A DNA stretch of 64,000 nucleotides, taken from Clytia hemisphaerica. Lineage: Eukaryota; Cnidaria; Hydrozoa; Leptothecata; Clytiidae. Each line of letters begins with the position of its first letter. Position 1 is the first letter of the stretch. Below the pieces are notes generated by a model. It searched no databases. It saw only the letters and a program-made list of their open reading frames with translations, and had not been told where the DNA came from. The stretch lies in assembly GCA_902728285.1 (NCBI GenBank), contig CACVBU010000852.1, positions 349,037 through 413,036 on the forward strand, written 5' to 3'. Positions 46,701 to 57,592 of this stretch are shown here, piece after piece. The translations under genes were made by a program, and so were the position numbers.

Positions 46701-49700
46701 GAGAAAATGCCAAAAAACCGAACGAACGAACGAACGAACGAACGAACGAACGAACGAACGAACGAACGAACGAACGAACGAACGAACGAACGAACGAACG
46801 AACGAACGAACGAACGAACGAACGAACGAACGAACGAACGAACGAACGAACGAACGAACGAACGAACGAACGAACGAACGAACGAACGAACGAACGAACG
46901 AACGACGAACGAACGACGACGAACGAACGAAAACGACGACGAACGAACGAACGAACGAACGAACGAACGAACGAACGAACGAACGAAGAACGAACGAACG
47001 AACGAACGAACGAACGAACGAACGAACGAACGAACGAACGAACGAACGAACGAACGAACGAACCATTCCTCTTACCTTAAAACAGAGTTTTCATTTCCAG
47101 GTGGTACATAAGCTAAAGATACGATGGGGCGTGGTACACCCAAACGAGGGCGGATAACTGAAAGTTCACCACTGGTCTGCCGGATGTCGTAAACGTAACA
47201 TTGACCTGAAAGGCGAAATTATATCAAAATTGAAAATACATAGATTGTTCGTCTACTATTTTTGGTGTTATATACAGTTGAATCTCGAGCCTCTATAACT
47301 CGAATATCTCCTTAACTCGAACAAGTTTTCTTGTTCCTTCAGTTAACAATGCCTTATAAACCTTACTTCATAACTCGAAATTTCCTTAAATCAACAAATA
47401 TGTGTTCCCCCTTCGGATTCGAGTTATGGAGACTCCACCGTATATATCGGCTTTTCTTATTCCCTCAGCCAAAAATATTGTTTTGATAAACAGCTTACCA
47501 TTTTGTAGACCAGCGTAAACATAGTTACAGTTGCTTTCGTCCCACGCGCATGCCCAGACTGGATTTGGACAGGTGTACCTTAAGGATGTAAAAATAAAGT
47601 TCATATCATGTTTTATTCTTCTTGCTTCTTTGAAAACACCTTGTGACAAAGTTACATAAAAACATAATTGACTTTCAGATTTATAGAGTCATGTCAACTA
47701 CCTGAAGGCATTGCATACATAAATGCACTGTGCGTGGTATTGACGTAATTTGAACTGATTTAGTTTAAACATAATCGACTTATGGTGCTAGGAATGGTAA
47801 GTGTGAGTGGTACCTAGAATTTGCCAAATCGAGTAAAAAAAATCACGCAAATTATAATCCAATAAACATCAACCCTTAAAGCATGAAAAAGAGGTTAGAG
47901 TTTACAAAGTAAATGTTGAGATGAAATATGCGAGATAGTTGCATTGATTTTCTGATACATGGGTGAATTGCGCCAAATCTGTACCGTGGTTTCGTAAACA
48001 AGACAAACTGTATTCAAAGTACCATAGAAGTAGATGTGTGAGGTATTAGAGCTTAAGTTTTTGTGGATTTGGTACTGTGGTAAAAAGTATCAGTCAGAGC
48101 TAAGTCACTTTTTGATATTTTATTTTGTCTTTGAAATATTGTAGCTCAAATCTGTGATGAATCTACTTCTATGGCAATTTAAAGACAGTTTGTCTTGTTT
48201 TCAAAACCACGGTATAGATTTGGTGCAATTCACCCACATACAGAATTTCGACGTCATTACTGCCTGGTAAACTTGACCTTCGTAGTTTAGGGTTAATAGT
48301 TATGTATAGCACAGAAAACATTCCTTTACTTGCACGCTAGATAGACTAACTACTCAGAGATTTCCGTGGAAGATTGCCGAGTTGTTAAAGTCCACTAGTT
48401 CGCCATGTTGTTTTCTTACTTACTTAAGATTTTCGAACGTTCAAATATCAAAACATTCGAATGGCGCTGTTGACGACCAGAATTGAAAAAGAAGATGGCG
48501 GACTAGTCAGCTCTTAAATTGGACACGCTTTCTCTTATTATAGGAAGCCCGATACAGTCAAGTAGTTAGATATCAATGATGTATTATAGTCACTTACGAT
48601 TGAACCATTGAATTGCTGAGAACACTTGTCAATTTCAAGGTCTTATCCACAGATGCCGTCAATAAGAGGCGATCACCGGTTGGATTGAATTTAGCATCTC
48701 GAATGGTGTTGCTATGAATACTGATATACTCGCTCGATCGCTGTTCTAAAGAGCTGACCTATGTAGATAAGATTGTTGATGAATATCGAGTGTATTGACA
48801 GAAAGGTCAAAGCAAGGGTGGATTGAGATCTAAATACGATACCAAATTATGCTCAATTGTTGAATAATAATTTCATCCCGTTCATTCTTTTCTGTTCCCC
48901 TTTTATTTTACTCTAGCAGTACTGTAAAAAGAGTGCTGTAGAAAGTATATCTATCTAAAAGAAAACGAGATACATTTCAATACAATTAACACCGGTATAT
49001 GGTATCAATACAATTAACACAGGGTGGCCAGCGATTTTAATCATTGAAAATCAAGTATATTCAAGTACTATTTGGAGCATTTTTGACAATTTTCAAGTAT
49101 ATCTTTTGCTATTTTCAAGTATATGAAGGTGCGAAATTCAAGTACATTCAAGTATATTTTGAACTTTACGTATGGTGCTTCGTTAGAATAGGGATATGCA
49201 GATCCTCAATTTTCCAGAAATTTTATGGGCTTCCCTTTCTTAAAAATATTATGACAAAATTGTGTGCACAAAATAATGTCATTGATGCCAGAATTATTTT
49301 GACATTTTCTCAAATTAAACAACATATCAAAATGTGCTTTAGAACTAGTGGATTTATGACACCATGGCGTACTACAGCGGTTGTCTAATTTCTAGAATTT
49401 TATTACTAACAGCTTACGTAGCAAGGTTGTCAAATCAGAAGATTTGGTTGCGAGCAAAGTGGGTAGAATCTATTTTGCAATTCTAAAGTAGTAGGAAGAA
49501 ATTTTCCGATATTTCAAGAATGTTTTCTAGAGACTATCAGAAATATTTTCTTCAAATATCAGACTTCAAGACTTTTAAGACATTTCCAGTTCTAGCAGAC
49601 GAAGAAACCGTGTAATTAAGAGTTTAGTCAATTCAGTCAAATCAAAAACTTTGCTGAAAAATTGACATTTTCCCAATTTTCAACTTCTTATTTCTAGAAT

Positions 49701-52700
49701 CATTTCCCTACGGCTCACTGCTCCCTGAAGGTCTATTTTATAGCAAGAGTTTTTAGCATTAGCCTGCACAATTCATTTACCATGGGCTCCATTTTTCAGC
49801 AGTAGCTTGATTTGCAAATGTCAGATATCGATTTGGCAGAGAAAGAGTGGAAATGTGCACATTGGATATATTCTTTCAATACATGCTCCAAAGGCTAGAT
49901 TTTTGAAATTCTCAATGAGGGTTATCTTGCAGTAAATAACTCGAGCTGAAGAATATCTAAGATTCTGCTTTTCCTTTTTTTCATTTTTTGTATGCCCATT
50001 AAGGTTCATCTTAAAAAAAAAGCCATATCAAATAGGTTAAGTAAATAAGACCAACCAAGAATGTCCAACCTTACAAATAGGGTACAATACATTGTTATCA
50101 GGAGGACCCACCATGGTTGGGTCCGAATAGAAAATTTTGGAAAATTTATACTTCAAAACAGCCTGTAAGAGCCCTGGAAATAGAAGATTTGATTGAAAAA
50201 AGAAATTCAAGTATTTTCAAGTATTCCAATTTATCATTTTCAAGTATATACTGGAAAAATGGGCATTTTTTCAAAAACTCCAGTATAATCAAGTACCAGT
50301 ATTTTTTTCCAGTATATTCAAGTATTTTCAAGTATTTCCAGTATCGCTGGCCACCCTGTAACACCGACCTTAAAAACACCAAAACCTTTGAAGAGTTGAT
50401 TAGGAGAAGGTTTAGTGACTACCATGGTCATGTGAGTCCCATCGTACGCCAACACACGTGCATCTTTCTGTAAACACAAAAATGTGAAAAAGATCATCTT
50501 AAAACCGACTTTTACTTATGATATCGGAATGTCAAATCTCTGAGAGTAACATATACATGATATGCACCATTGCAATGTCTTCCACGTATCCAACAGCTGA
50601 TTGGCTGAAAGTGTATTGCGGCTGATTTTACGTCACTTACAACGAATCAGCTGTTGGGTCTATGATGTAATGTCAGAAGACATTGCAACGGTGCATATCA
50701 TGAATTCATAAAAATAAATACAGTGGAGGCTCCAACACGCACAGAGAACGCAAATTTGTTCAAGTTAAGGAAATTTCGAGTTATGGAGTAAGGTTTATGA
50801 GGCATTGTTAACTGAGGGGACCAGCAAACTTGTTCGAGCTAAGGAGACATTCGAGTTAAAGTGGTTTGATCTAAAGACTCCCCTGTACAGGGCTCTATCA
50901 TTAACTGTGGAACGTGCTAAACACACTCTTTAAGGTCTACAGCCTTCCTGAAAACATTTGAAATAATAAAATAGCACTTCGGGGATTCTTGATGATGTCT
51001 CAATAAAAGAATTTTAGAAATACAGATAGATATAATGCAAACGACAAACCTGTGAAACTTGTAGTGTTCTTTGGAATTTATAACTTTTTCCATAGTCGCT
51101 TAAAGCAGGTCTTCGTGGATTAGCTGGTCTCCTCTGCTGTTGAGAATGTTGTTGTGTAGCCTTCATAGGCGAGAATTGGTTGCGTGCCATGAATGTGGAT
51201 TGAACGCCTGAACCAGAGGGACCAGCAACATCACTGTAGGAGAAAGAAAATTTCTGATTTCAACTACTTTTGGAGTAAATTTTTGCGTGGATTAATTTTC
51301 GCCAACTATTGCCATTTTCACAAAATAAAAAGTTTAAAATTTTTGCCAAAACCATTTAAATGAAAGAAATTAGGTGAAATATACAGAAGCTGTAAAAAAT
51401 AGGTTCCCAACTAACTACCTTTTGCTTAAAATTCGTTTTTAGAATTTTCAACAAAAGTTGTACTTTACGAAACTAATTTTCGAAGTAGACAGTAGCCAAA
51501 AATTAGTTTCCTTCAGGGTATACCCTCTAGAGGATGACGCAACACTGCTTTTGGTTTGATTGGCTTGTTCACTGATTTGTTTTCGTAACTTCTCCATCTC
51601 TGCTTGCATCAATTGACATTGTAAAACAGCTTTGGCTTCGTTCTCTTCCGCTTTGCTACGTTTGTATTGCTCCTCTAAAAAAGCCTTCTTCACTCTAGAA
51701 TGTGGAAAGCAAAACATTTTTAGCAGGGTTTAACAGACTGGAAAGTAAGTTGCATAATTCAACCACGTTTCTTAACCCTTGTTTTAAGCATTATATTTTC
51801 AGTTTTAAAAAGCCGTTTATAGTAATCAACCAAATGGTAGTGGATGGAAATCCTCATTTGCTAGAAGATAAACAATCCACACTCTATTAATTGAAATCAA
51901 TTACAAAGACGTCATAGTATATATCTTGGGATAATATAACTGATGGAGTTAGCAATAAAAGCAGGGTGCTGGTGCAACATTTACAACAGCTAAAACGCAT
52001 CAGAATTTTAGATTTGCTATCCAGTCAAATTGCCTTACAATTGGAAAAAATTGAAAAATCTCAAAAGAAAATCTTACTGTTCTTTTTCACTTGTGTCCAA
52101 TGCTTTCAAGGATTTTGCAAAAATATTTCGAATGTCTTTTCGTTTTGCAGTGGACTTGCACTGAGGACAACATTTGTTCTTCGGCTCTTTCAACCATCTC
52201 TCGATACAGCTAAGAAAAAAAAGATCCTTCCTGAAATTAAGCCTTGATGATCTGGGCAAAAGATTAGTGTGAGTGGGCGATCATTAGTTTAGCTATTGAG
52301 CTGGAATGTGCTTTAAAAAGCTTCCAAAGTTAAGTACCCAAAAAATAATGAGCTGAGAAAAAGTGTTGCAACTGGGTTTTGTGAATATGGATGAAAACCT
52401 GGGAATTAAATAGTCATTTGACCCAAAACCTCTCATAGTGTACTGGCTAGACAGAAATGATTTATTTGTCACTCAACTGGACGGATCTCCATCTACAGAC
52501 GGAAGAGTTACAACACTGAACAAGTATTTGTGAACAAGTAACATTATTTCAGTTTCTTTTTTTGATTCACTACTACTAACCTCCTTCCAAAGAGATGCCC
52601 ACATGGCAATGACACCAACCTATGTGCTCCTGCACTCGTCCACATTTCAAAACAAATTGGACAACTTTGCTCCTGAAAAATAAAATGTTCTGATAGAAAG

Positions 52701-53726
52701 CAAGAAAATTCACAGTGGCATATCTGTGAAGAATGGCAGCTAAGAAAGTTCCTGCTCTCAAGATTTTACACACGAGTCTAAGACCAATCCGCACTCACAT
52801 ATCTTTGTTTTCAAACTTTTTTGCCTTTTAAATTTCGTTTTACAATGTGACATTAGAATTTGATAGGGACTGCTTTTAATTGATCATCAAACGATATATC
52901 CTTCCAGCACTGCTAGAAAAACAGGGGGTGCTTTTACAGCACAGATTGGTCTAAAAACAGTCTCAAATATCTTCACCAACAGATATCATATTCCTTTAAA
53001 CACTAGATTGGCTAACTGCTTATAGATTTGAAATTGTGCCCAGTTTTGAAGTCGACTAGTCCGACATTTCTAATTTACCTTAAGACTTTCGAGCACCATG
53101 AAAAATGAAATTAAAAGATGGTGGACTAGTCAGCTCAAAAACTGGACAGGCTTCCTTTTGTATGGGAAGCCCGATCCAGTCAAGTAGCTACTGATCAGTG
53201 TCTTTACCTCATCCATGGAATCATTAAGAGGGAGAGTTTTTGCAACTTGACCTTGTTCAATTGGTGGACCATTCAATGCAAGACCAGGAGTGGTCTGTAC
53301 AGCACATGCTGTTAATCGAGTATTGCTTCCCTCGGGTGTCTCTGTATGAAGAAAAAATTTGGTTTAATAACATAAAGTACATTTGAAATTTACCTCTGGT
53401 GATTAAGACATCTATGATTTGTGATGTTTATGATATTTTCGCACTTCACTCTTTTCAGGTGAAATAAAAACTTATATATATTTTGAAGTGGAAAATGTAA
53501 ACTTTAAATATTAGAGAACAAGTGAAATTCTTTCAAAAGAAAATGACAATTTTTTCAAATCAATCTTACTCATGTGTACATCAGCTTCAGTATCTGTCAT
53601 GTTGTTTGATTCACTTTCTTCGTTTGGTGAATCCTCAATAGTAATAACATTAAGAGTTGCTGCTTCTTCGATCTGATCAACTTCTTGTTGAGAGTTGACT
53701 CTCCTTCGCGCTCTCCTGGTGATCAT
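40759..53726 (-). CDS. RFWD3: RFWD3-type RING/WD40 E3 ubiquitin ligase (complete, 14 exons)
   Basis: Vertebrate RFWD3 ubiquitinates RPA and RAD51 at stalled forks and acts in interstrand-crosslink repair. Exons: 53726-53570, 53341-53208, 52672-52581, 52209-52078, 51694-51524, 51233-51050, 50467-50369, 48758-48598, 47578-47499, 47205-47076, 46318-46221, 45338-45247, 41911-41741, 40911-40759; total 1854 bp, 617 residues, phases consistent. Residues 1-97 are acidic and Ser/Thr-rich. The RING spans about 101-145 (CPIC, AGAHRL, CGHLFG, CIERWL, CCPQC) and has the Gly after LF that is typical of RFWD3. Residues 172-215 form a coiled coil. From about 285 the C-terminal WD40-like domain has [54 protein letters not shown] and [14 protein letters not shown] at the end. 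It is shorter than human RFWD3 (774 aa), mostly in the N-terminal region. Function is inferred from family. Confidence 0.95.
42566..42715 (+). mobile_element. tRNA(Leu/Ser)-like SINE
   Basis: GATAGCCGAATGGTCTAAGG and AGGTTCAAATCCCCTCTGC give A- and B-box-like sequence, but the acceptor and T stems do not pair properly. Continues into a GGGCCTTCATGCCCTCTGGG tail, which argues for a SINE rather than a tRNA gene. In the large RFWD3 intron 12. Confidence 0.5.
42715..43545. repeat. Array-type repeat units ending in an ACGAACGA tract
   Basis: Two diverged units of the 498-bp repeat type (AAGAACATTGATCTATGCTT marker), ending with an imperfect run of ACGAACGA-type sequence at about 43496-43530 after GAGAAAAGCTCATAACG. 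Same junction type as at 46720. Confidence 0.6.
44285..44505 (+). repeat. 220-bp dispersed repeat, copy 3 of 3
   Basis: Matches 14524-14745. Short repeats of CAATAGAATTC and AAAATAAGTTC(A/G)TTTAA flank it on both sides, so the neighbourhood is itself partly duplicated. In RFWD3 intron 12. Confidence 0.7.
45203..45252 (-). repeat. 22-bp tandem duplication of the RFWD3 exon-12 splice donor
   Basis: On the minus strand AGTGTAAGTTCCATTCATCC recurs 22 bp apart, so two equal GTAAGT donors lie in tandem (at 45246 and about 45224). The first keeps the frame into exon 13; use of the second would add 22 bp and shift the frame. Confidence 0.85.
46720..47062. repeat. AACG tetranucleotide tract, about 340 bp
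   Basis: Almost perfect AACG repeat, interrupted at about 46903-46990 by GACGAC and AAAACG variants. Long open frames in all registers are artefacts of the repeat. It begins about 12 bp inside RFWD3 intron 10, right after the exon-10 donor (47075). Confidence 0.97.
47275..47440. mobile_element. Pogo-like MITE, TA flanked
   Basis: 166 bp, CAGTTGAATCTCGAGCC to GGAGACTCCACCG, with TA outside. The CAGT(T/G)GA ends and repeated AACTCGAA motifs fit pogo/Tigger-type elements. In RFWD3 intron 9. An opposite-orientation copy is at 50721-50885. Confidence 0.75.
47958..48238. mobile_element. TA-flanked hairpin MITE, CATGGGTGAATTG ends
   Basis: 281 bp with arms of about 85 bp (CATGGGTGAATTGCGCCAAA and complement), TA at both ends. 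In RFWD3 intron 8. Confidence 0.85.
49020..50358. mobile_element. 1.3-kb inverted-repeat element, CAGGGTGGCCAGCGAT ends
   Basis: Perfect 16-bp inverted ends and TAACA on both sides (49015-49019, 50359-50363). Subterminal DNA is packed with CAAGTATATTCAAGTA-type repeats in both arms. Ends resemble hAT-type CAGGG termini, but only a 5-bp duplication is visible. Its end is 10 bp from the donor of RFWD3 exon 7. No transposase frame. Confidence 0.8.
50556..50702. repeat. 147-bp near-perfect hairpin
   Basis: CATGATATGCACC...TTGCAATGTCTTC pairs with GACATTGCAACGGTGCATATCATG, and CCAACAGCTGATT with AATCAGCTGTTGG. In RFWD3 intron 6, beside the pogo-like element. Confidence 0.8.
50721..50885. mobile_element. 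Pogo-like MITE, TA flanked, inverted relative to 47275-47440
   Basis: 165 bp, CAGTGGAGGCTCC to GACTCCCCTG with TA on both sides. Contains TTCGAGTTATGGAG and complements seen in the 47275 copy. In RFWD3 intron 6. Confidence 0.75.
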
Positions 53727-53885
53727 TTTTCTTCATTAAAACAACTTCATTTAGTTTCTGAGTATTTTCTATTGTCACTAAGAGATAAATCGAATCATTT
53801 TGAAAGGAAACACTGACTTTCCATTTTGCTGATATGTTATTATGGAAGTCAAAGGTCAGGCTGCATTTTCTTCTGAGCTGAAGTA

Positions 53886-54016
53886 CAAGCTGTTGAGGTT
53901 TCTTTCAAGCTGTCAAGGTTTCTTTCAAGCTGTTGAGGTTTCTTTCGAGCTGTCAAGGTTTCTTTCAAGCTGTCAAAGTTTCTTTCAAGCAATCGAGATT
54001 TCATTCAAGCAGTTGT
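53886..54016. repeat. 20-bp tandem repeat upstream of RFWD3
   Basis: About 6.5 units of CAAGCTGTTGAGGTTTCTTT-like sequence, alternating TTGAGG and TCAAGG. It starts about 160 bp upstream of the RFWD3 start codon, so it may lie in the promoter or 5' UTR. The reading frame across it is an artefact. Confidence 0.85.
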
Positions 54017-54321
54017 ATTATCGCATTCTCAAAAAGTGATGCGTTATCAGAAAGTGTTGCATTTCCAAAAACTGTTCGGCTGAGTTTGATTGTCTTTCTT
54101 TAAACAAGAGACCATTGGGGTTCCATTAAACTAAACTATGTTGTGATTTTCTAATTGAGTGATTGTTCCATTCTTCCTGAACAGTGTTTAATCATTTTTG
54201 TAAGAAAAAAAAGCACTCTAATATGACTTGATGTGACCACCAATTTTCAATTCTCTGATTACAGATACCATGACAATCAGTATAGACCAAAACTTTTATA
54301 TCAAGATTACGGGATTTGGAA

Positions 54322-54749
54322 TCATAGTGTGCAGAGGGGTCTGAACCCCCCCATTAATATTTCATCCCCCCTATAAAGGTATCCCCCTTATTTTTAAGAT
54401 TCTTTGATCCCGCACCATTTACAGGGGTCCGAGCCCCCAGCATATAATTTGTACTCCCGAGTATTGCGGAAGAATTTTGATGAATGAAATATATTTTTCA
54501 GTGTGAATTCGTACCAATAGTCAATGAACTTGAAAACACTAGCAAATAAACAGTAAACTAATAATAGTAAAACTAGGAAAAATAAGAAATAAGACAAAAA
54601 GTTACTATCCCCCCCATTTTTATTTGACCCCCCCCCCCCCTATAAGCTCAAACCCCCCATTTTAACTGGAAAATTGCCCATCCCCCCCTATAAAGCCTTC
54701 CTTGAAAACTCAGATCCCCCCCCTTAAAAAAGGGGGGTTCATACTATGG
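54322..54749. mobile_element. C/G-rich inverted-repeat element (CATAGTGTGCAGAGGGG end)
   Basis: CATAGTGT..GGGGTCTGAACCCCCC at the left against GGGGGGTTCATACTATG at the right, with runs of C between. Similar in build to 59766-60243. Confidence 0.55.
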
Positions 54750-55343
54750 GAATGCGGGCTGATTTTACTTTCGTTTTCAGTGGTTTCATTTTCGATTTCA
54801 AGCCAATATCTTAGCAACGGGGTGCTTGCCTCATAGTTACAGGGGTTTGTGCAAAAAACCAAACATAGAAAGTTTTCCAAATCCCCTTATCGATTGAACC
54901 AATAAAAAATAAAACTTTTCCATGTTTCACTTTTTTGCACCATTTGTTCAAAATAAAAATATTTAAGATTTAAAGTTATTTAAATTTATTCAATGATTTT
55001 TTTATGGCACTTTGTTGACAATCTAACTCTCGCATCAAATTCCCGCTTTCTTCAGAAAATTGAAGATGAGAAAAGACCTAAGCCTTAGGATCACGGATCG
55101 GGTAAATTGCATCAGTGGAGGCTAACATGCATAGCCCAATATATAAAATAATAAACTGGTCATTGAAATACAAAGTGAAATCAAAACAAAAATGGTAGAG
55201 TAGTGCTGCGAGCGGAGCTGCGTAGTTCATTTGTTTTGAAATTTTGCTGCTTTGACTGGTCAGTCTTTTGATGGCTATGCAAGTTTCCCTCCACTGATGC
55301 AAGTTACCCGACTTCACGGTAGGAGTTTAAGTTTAGACTGACA

Positions 55344-55540
55344 ATGAACTGTGTAATCAATTTGAAGGTGAGATTGAATGGTAGTCAGAAGACTATTGCT
55401 CAAATTATCAAGAAGAGACGCTTGTTTTGGTTTGGCCATATTTCGAGACTACCAGAGGAGAGCCTTGCAAAAAAATGTATGAAAAGTGAGTTCCAAGGCA
55501 CAAGGAGGAGAGGTAGACCAGCGAATGTGCTATGAAGTGC
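55344..55540 (+). mobile_element. LINE reverse-transcriptase C-terminal fragment
   Basis: Frame reads RRLFWFGHISRLPEESLAKK, then TRRRGRPANVL and a stop. RR(L)xWxGHxxRxP...GRRxxGRP is the usual 3' end of many non-LTR reverse transcriptase ORFs. Only this end is present. Confidence 0.65.
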
Positions 55541-56534
55541 ATCCTTGGGAACTATTCAGATTCCGATTTCGAGGGATCTTATAAGAAGGGGAATATGGCG
55601 GAATTTTGAGGGATCTACCGTCAACTGCTCTAACTTGGGACGATTGGTCAAAACATGGGACTGTTGATATTCTGGCCTGTATTTTCACTTACTGTTAAAT
55701 CTCTTTGACAACAAATTTGTTTTGAAAACTCCACCAAGTTTATCAATCATACTTTCTGTCATGTAACATGTCATGATAACTTTCACTGATAGCGCGCCCT
55801 TTTTAACTCTTTTGTTTTCATTCCATATGACCGGACACCGATTGGAGAATTAGAGAATGCCCGCCGCCTAACCGTATATCCCCTGATGGGATTAACAAAT
55901 AAAGAGTGTGTAACTTGCCGTGCGAGTGACGTCAAATGCTCCATCGTTTTGCCACTAGTCAGTCAAGAACAAGTGCAAGTTAGGATACCTTTGGCCAATC
56001 TCTCCTAACTAGGAGAGTTGTATCCTAATTTGGAGATTTAGGTATCCTAGATAGGAGAGCAGACACTTTGACCTGAATTTTTTAGGTTACTGCTTCGATC
56101 CGCGTTTGGAAAACTATGCAAACCTTTTCTTTTTCAAAATTTCAAGTAATTTCTCTGGCGGGTTCTTCGAAAATTAACATCCTTAATAATCTGCCGTTTA
56201 GAGCCTAAAATTTTACGAACATGAGCTAAAGATTTATTTGTTTTTCTTATGGAACGGCCTGCTATGGTCCGAATTTCAAAATGGTAGCCGTAAAGAAGGA
56301 AGGGGCCTGGGTGATTTTCGCGCGAAAAAAGCATTCGCGTATGCACATTTGAGTGGTTTTGGGCTATAGTTTTGCATTCCGCCAGCTAAACTCGATGAAA
56401 TTCAGTACACTCATTTGCTTATTATTTACATCTTGGAAGTGGTAAGATGGCGCGGATGTCTCTGGTTGGTGAAAAATACAGGTTCTAAGGCACAAACCTT
56501 CTCCTGCTTTTGGAGCTTGTGACAACCAGGGTGT

Positions 56535-56870
56535 GGTCCTTCTCAACCGTCTTCAAGTAGGATTTAGTCACCTCAATGAGCATAAATTTAGACACAGTTT
56601 TAGACACAGTGATACCTTAGATCCTTTTTGTGCATGTAGGACAAATTTCATTGAAAACTCTCAACACTTTTTTTGCACTGCTCTATTTACTCTCAGGCAA
56701 GACATCTTTTGTTCAACAAACTTCAGAACCTAGACATAAATATTTATCCACTAAGCCCTTCTAAGCTCTTCAACCTTTTGTTGTACGGTGATCCAGAATT
56801 ACCTTTCAACCTAAACAACTCAATAATTAATCTTGCCATTGAATCTTGCCTTATTTTAGTTTAATGATCT
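56535..56870 (+). mobile_element. LINE ORF2 C-terminal fragment (different family)
   Basis: First frame: LQVGFSHLNEHKFRHSF, then SDTLDPFCAC and IENSQHFF. A frameshift at about 56670 leads to YSQARHLLFNKLQNLD and LFNLLLYGDPELPFNLN. HLxxHKFRHxF..DxLxPxCxC..ExxxHFFLxC is a zinc-knuckle-like tail seen in CR1/L2-type ORF2 proteins. Decayed copy. Confidence 0.65.
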
Positions 56871-57592
56871 TCTTATACAGCTCTAATATTGTTTTTTAAT
56901 ATTTGTGTTTATCTTTTTAGTGATGGTTTATCTTTTTAGTGATGGTTTTCCCTTTAAGTTTTTTTCTTTTATTCAATAGCTTAGTACCCTGCTTGGCGAT
57001 ATCACTTAGTGCCTTGCGGGGGGAGGAGCTATTTATTTTTCTGTGTTTGTTTTGTAAGTAGTATATGTTTGTAAGTGTATATGTAAGTGTAAGCGTATAT
57101 TGAAAAGTTTAGACATGGGTAGTTTGAGTTCGTGTTTCGCGTTCCCAAACCAAACGCACGTGTATTGGGGTCCCCCTTTTATTGACCCAAAAAAGAATGG
57201 CATGGGGTTCTTTTAAGAAACTGAACAGCACTTATCACAAAATTGAATTTTGGATTTCCTAGCTGTTCAACCACCTGAAGGCGGTTTTTACCGTTGTGTT
57301 TTTGTCTACAGAGTCTGGGAGGTTGAAAAGTTGAAATCGAAAGTGAAATCGTCCAGCTTGAGTTACCATCTTTAATTTTCATTTTTGGGGGGCTGAATAT
57401 TAGGCCTAGGGAGATAACCAAGCAAATATCTAAGAGATATCCCGCATGTACGCTGGCCCAGAGAGGTATTGGTGGATGGTACGGAAGCTTAGAAAGTTCA
57501 GCGTGTTAGCTATAGATGCACGCGTTTTGATTTTAGAGGTAGTCTTTATTTTCAGATGCACTTCTTGGAGTAATTTTGAATTATGACTTCTA

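Noticed and set aside
46594-47157. Long frames (130-187 aa) of repeated NERT or SFVR on both strands
   Set aside because: They are translations of the AACG tetranucleotide tract in an RFWD3 intron; every register is open because the repeat contains no stop.
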